Below are positions 61,842 to 64,000 of a DNA stretch of 64,000 nucleotides, in pieces. The position numbers were made by a program, and so were the translations under genes. The stretch spans positions 828,822-892,821 of the forward strand of contig NZ_LMMJ01000001.1 in NCBI RefSeq assembly GCF_001422205.1. The letters run 5' to 3'. Below the pieces are notes generated by a model. It did not search any database. It saw nothing but the letters and a program-made list of their open reading frames with translations, and was not told the origin of the DNA. Source of the DNA: Curtobacterium sp. Leaf261. Its GTDB lineage: Bacteria; Actinomycetota; Actinomycetes; Actinomycetales; Microbacteriaceae. The first letter of the stretch is position 1. Every line of letters starts with the position of its first letter.

Positions 61842-63902
61842 TCAGCGATCGGCGCCCGATCCGTCGACGTCCGTGGGGTTCTCCTCGTCGATCTCGAAGG
61901 CTTCGTCGTCGACGTCGACGTCGTCGATGCCGCCGGCGACGTCTGGTCCTTCGTCGAGTCCGTCGTCGCCGGTGAGGCCGTCACCGGGCTCGACGAGGCC
62001 GTCGGACTCGACACCGCCGACACGGCTGTCGTCGGCCGCGTCGCCGGGCTCGTGCTGTCCTCGGGGCTCGTGCTGTCCTCGGGGCTCGTCCGGTCCTTCG
62101 ATCGTTTCCTCGACCACATCGATCGTCTCCCAAGCATCCTCGTCAGCGGCATCGGCGAGTGCCTCTGCCGCACGGTCCACGCGGGCCCACCACTCGTCGG
62201 CCTCGTCCTGACGACCGAGCTCCTCGAGAGTCGCCGCGTAAGCACTGTAGAGCGCCGGGGACCACGAGAACGCCGTGGAGGGGTCGAGCTGTGGAATCTC
62301 CAACTCGGAGAGTGCCGCCGGGGCGTTGCCGAGGTCGAGGCGTGCGCCCGACATCGCGATCGCGAGTTCGACCTGCACGGGGGCGTCCAGCGCGGCTCGG
62401 TCCACGGATCGTCCGAGTTCGAGCGCCCGCTCCGGACGTCCGAGACCGCGCTCGCAGTCGACCATCATCGGCAGCTGGTCGTTCCGACCCGAGATACGGC
62501 GGTAGGTGCGGAGCTCCCGGAGCGCCGCCGCGAAGTCGCCGACACGGTAGGAGGTGATCGCCAACGTCTCACGGACCACGGCGACGCGGCCTGCACGACG
62601 CCCGGCACTGACGGCGTGCTGGTGGGCGAGCTCGGGGTCCTCGTCGATGAACAGGGCTGCGGCGATGAGGTGCTTCGCCACCCAGTCGGAGTTCTCCTTG
62701 CTGAGGGTCTTCAGTTCGCTCCGCGCGACCTTGTCGAGATCGCGGGGATCGATGCCCTCCGGCACGTCGGGGTCGTCGTGCCGCGGGCGGATCGATCGTG
62801 TGCCGAACGGGTCGCGATCGACCCACTCGTCACGCGATGCCTCCCCGAAGCGCGAACCCGCGGTCCTCGAGCCGTCACCGAAGCGTTTGCGATCCCCGCC
62901 GCGGTCGTCGCGGCCACCGCGGTCGTCGCGCGGCCCGCGCTGCGCACGGTCGCCGAAGGAACGCTGCGGACGGTCGTCGGCACCGCGGTTCGGTCGGTCG
63001 CCGAAGGAGCGCTGCGGACGGTCGCCGCCGCGTTCCGGCCTGGAGGCACGGTCCGAGTACCGGGGAGCGTCACCGTCCCGACGTCCACCGTCGCGCGAGC
63101 CCGGGAAGCCGCCATCACGTCGGCCGTCACCGCGCTGAGCGTCGGAGCGCTGACCATCGGAACGCTGACCATCGGTGCGCCGGCCGTCGGTGCGGTCGCT
63201 CCGCCAGCCAGGCCGGTCGTTCCGTGAGGTACTCGAACGGAAGTCGCGACCCGAACGATCATCGGCCCCGCTCCGAGCACCGGTCTCGCGCGATCCGCCG
63301 CCACCCGGCCCACCGCTCCGGGGGCCGCCGTCTCGACGCACGTCGTCGCGACGTCCATCGTCACGCCGTTCGAACTCTCGGGGGCCGCGGGCGTACCCGC
63401 CCGTGCGAGATCCGCCGTCACGCGACCCACCGTTCCGGGAGCCACCGTCACGAGGAGCCTCCCGTTCACGGCCGACGGCACGGTACGGCTCGCGGCGGTC
63501 ACCATCGCGTGCGGGCCGAGCATCGCGTACGCCAGCATCGCGGTACCCACCACTGCGAGGGGCACCATCGCGGTGACCACCAGTACGGGAAGCACCATCG
63601 CGGTGTCCGCCGGAGCGAGGGGCACCATCGCGTGACGCGCCACCACGAGGATCGTTGCCGGGAGTTCCACCGCGCGGTGCACGGTGGTCGTCTCCCCCAC
63701 GGAACGAACCCCGCTGCGAGTTGTCCAGCCCGTCACGCTCGTCACGACCGCGCCCGCGGTCGGACCCACCTCGAGCATCGCGATCATCCCGAGGACGGTC
63801 ATCCCGCCGCAGGCCGTCCTGGGAACGCTCGTCACGCGCGCGACGGTCCTCGCCGCGGTCGCGGTCGTCGGGTCGGTTCTGGTCGGGGCTGTTCGCCACC
63901 AT
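61842..63902 (-). CDS. TPR-like protein with giant RGG/RDG-rich disordered N-terminus
   Basis: A 686-residue protein from ATG 63902 (MVANSPDQNRPDDRDRG). Residues 1 to about 375 are almost only Arg, Asp, Gly, Ser: repeated RDGAPRSGGHRDG, RSDGQRSDGQRSD and DRPQRSFGDRxxRG units. Residues of about 380-590 are a helical, TPR-like core (LIAAALFIDEDPELAHQHAV, VRETLAITSYRVGDFAAALRELRTY) conserved in this family. The last 90 residues are acidic. It lies upstream of the HAD-tlyA operon. An RNA-binding role is inferred from composition only. Confidence 0.85.
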   Translation of the reverse strand: MVANSPDQNRPDDRDRGEDRRARDERSQDGLRRDDRPRDDRDARGGSDRGRGRDERDGLDNSQRGSFRGGDDHRAPRGGTPGNDPRGGASRDGAPRSGGHRDGASRTGGHRDGAPRSGGYRDAGVRDARPARDGDRREPYRAVGREREAPRDGGSRNGGSRDGGSRTGGYARGPREFERRDDGRRDDVRRDGGPRSGGPGGGGSRETGARSGADDRSGRDFRSSTSRNDRPGWRSDRTDGRRTDGQRSDGQRSDAQRGDGRRDGGFPGSRDGGRRDGDAPRYSDRASRPERGGDRPQRSFGDRPNRGADDRPQRSFGDRAQRGPRDDRGGRDDRGGDRKRFGDGSRTAGSRFGEASRDEWVDRDPFGTRSIRPRHDDPDVPEGIDPRDLDKVARSELKTLSKENSDWVAKHLIAAALFIDEDPELAHQHAVSAGRRAGRVAVVRETLAITSYRVGDFAAALRELRTYRRISGRNDQLPMMVDCERGLGRPERALELGRSVDRAALDAPVQVELAIAMSGARLDLGNAPAALSELEIPQLDPSTAFSWSPALYSAYAATLEELGRQDEADEWWARVDRAAEALADAADEDAWETIDVVEETIEGPDEPRGQHEPRGQHEPGDAADDSRVGGVESDGLVEPGDGLTGDDGLDEGPDVAGGIDDVDVDDEAFEIDEENPTDVDGSGADR

Positions 63903-64000
63903 GGCTCCTCAAGAGTTGCATCGGGCAGACGCCCGGTTCGTTCGCTGTGTCGTTGTCTGTGGCTCCAGTCCACCACGTCTCGACGTCGAGGTCGAGCGTG
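63903..64000. other. 5' region at the right edge
   Basis: 98 bases upstream of the last gene, too short to judge. It would hold its promoter; no gene is seen. GAGGAGCC precedes the start (read on the minus strand) as a ribosome site. Confidence 0.4.

Overview
The window looks like a chromosomal segment of a high-GC actinobacterium of the family Microbacteriaceae, with Curtobacterium as the best guess. This is an inference. It rests on very GC-rich coding sequence, frequent GTG starts, a surface protein with an LAxTG-type sorting signal, and the conserved actinobacterial gene order HAD phosphatase, tlyA, nadK, recN, pyrG, NUDIX, xerD, parA, scpA, scpB, pseudouridine synthase, tyrA, cmk, der on the minus strand of the right half.

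Left part (1 to about 23.7 kb). First come the tail of an HD phosphohydrolase, a small membrane protein and a giant repeat-built cell-wall-anchored protein. They are followed by an NlpC/P60 cell-wall hydrolase and a three-gene secreted/ESX-like set (small protein, DUF1023 hydrolase, lipoprotein). Next is carbohydrate metabolism: one GH36 alpha-galactosidase divergent from an MFS sugar transporter, an isochorismatase-like protein, and an SDR/MarR divergent pair with two obvious palindromic operators. It ends with a LacI regulator, a second, larger GH36 alpha-galactosidase, and an ABC sugar importer (two permeases and a binding protein, no ATPase), which together read as an alpha-galactoside uptake and hydrolysis locus.

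Middle part (about 23.73 to 38.6 kb). This is a genomic island of visibly lower GC whose right edge abuts the 3' end of a tRNA-Pro(GGG) gene. A short, imperfect copy of that tRNA end and a 15-bp inverted repeat mark the left edge. All its genes are on the minus strand and read as an anti-phage defence island: RloA/RloB (AAA ATPase plus TOPRIM-like), a Gabija pair (GajA/GajB) with a GIY-YIG nuclease gene behind it, and a 1494-residue fusion of a PD-(D/E)xK-type nuclease, a STAND-like P-loop NTPase and HEAT-like repeats. Four small unrecognised genes follow, two of which are paralogous. No integrase or transposase is intact; only a short IS3-like fragment is seen.

Right part (38.6 to 64 kb). 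This returns to core chromosome: tRNA-Pro, small regulatory and unknown genes, a lipoprotein, a RecQ helicase fused to a phosphoribosyltransferase-like domain, and then the two long minus-strand housekeeping operons (cell division/chromosome partition, DNA repair, NAD and CTP synthesis, ribosome maturation). Two genes here carry very long arginine/aspartate/glycine-rich disordered N-termini.

A dispersed palindromic repeat (core GGACTGGAGGCACGGTGC and its complement) sits in several intergenic gaps and probably doubles as a terminator. All calls were made by reading the sequence; no database search was run.
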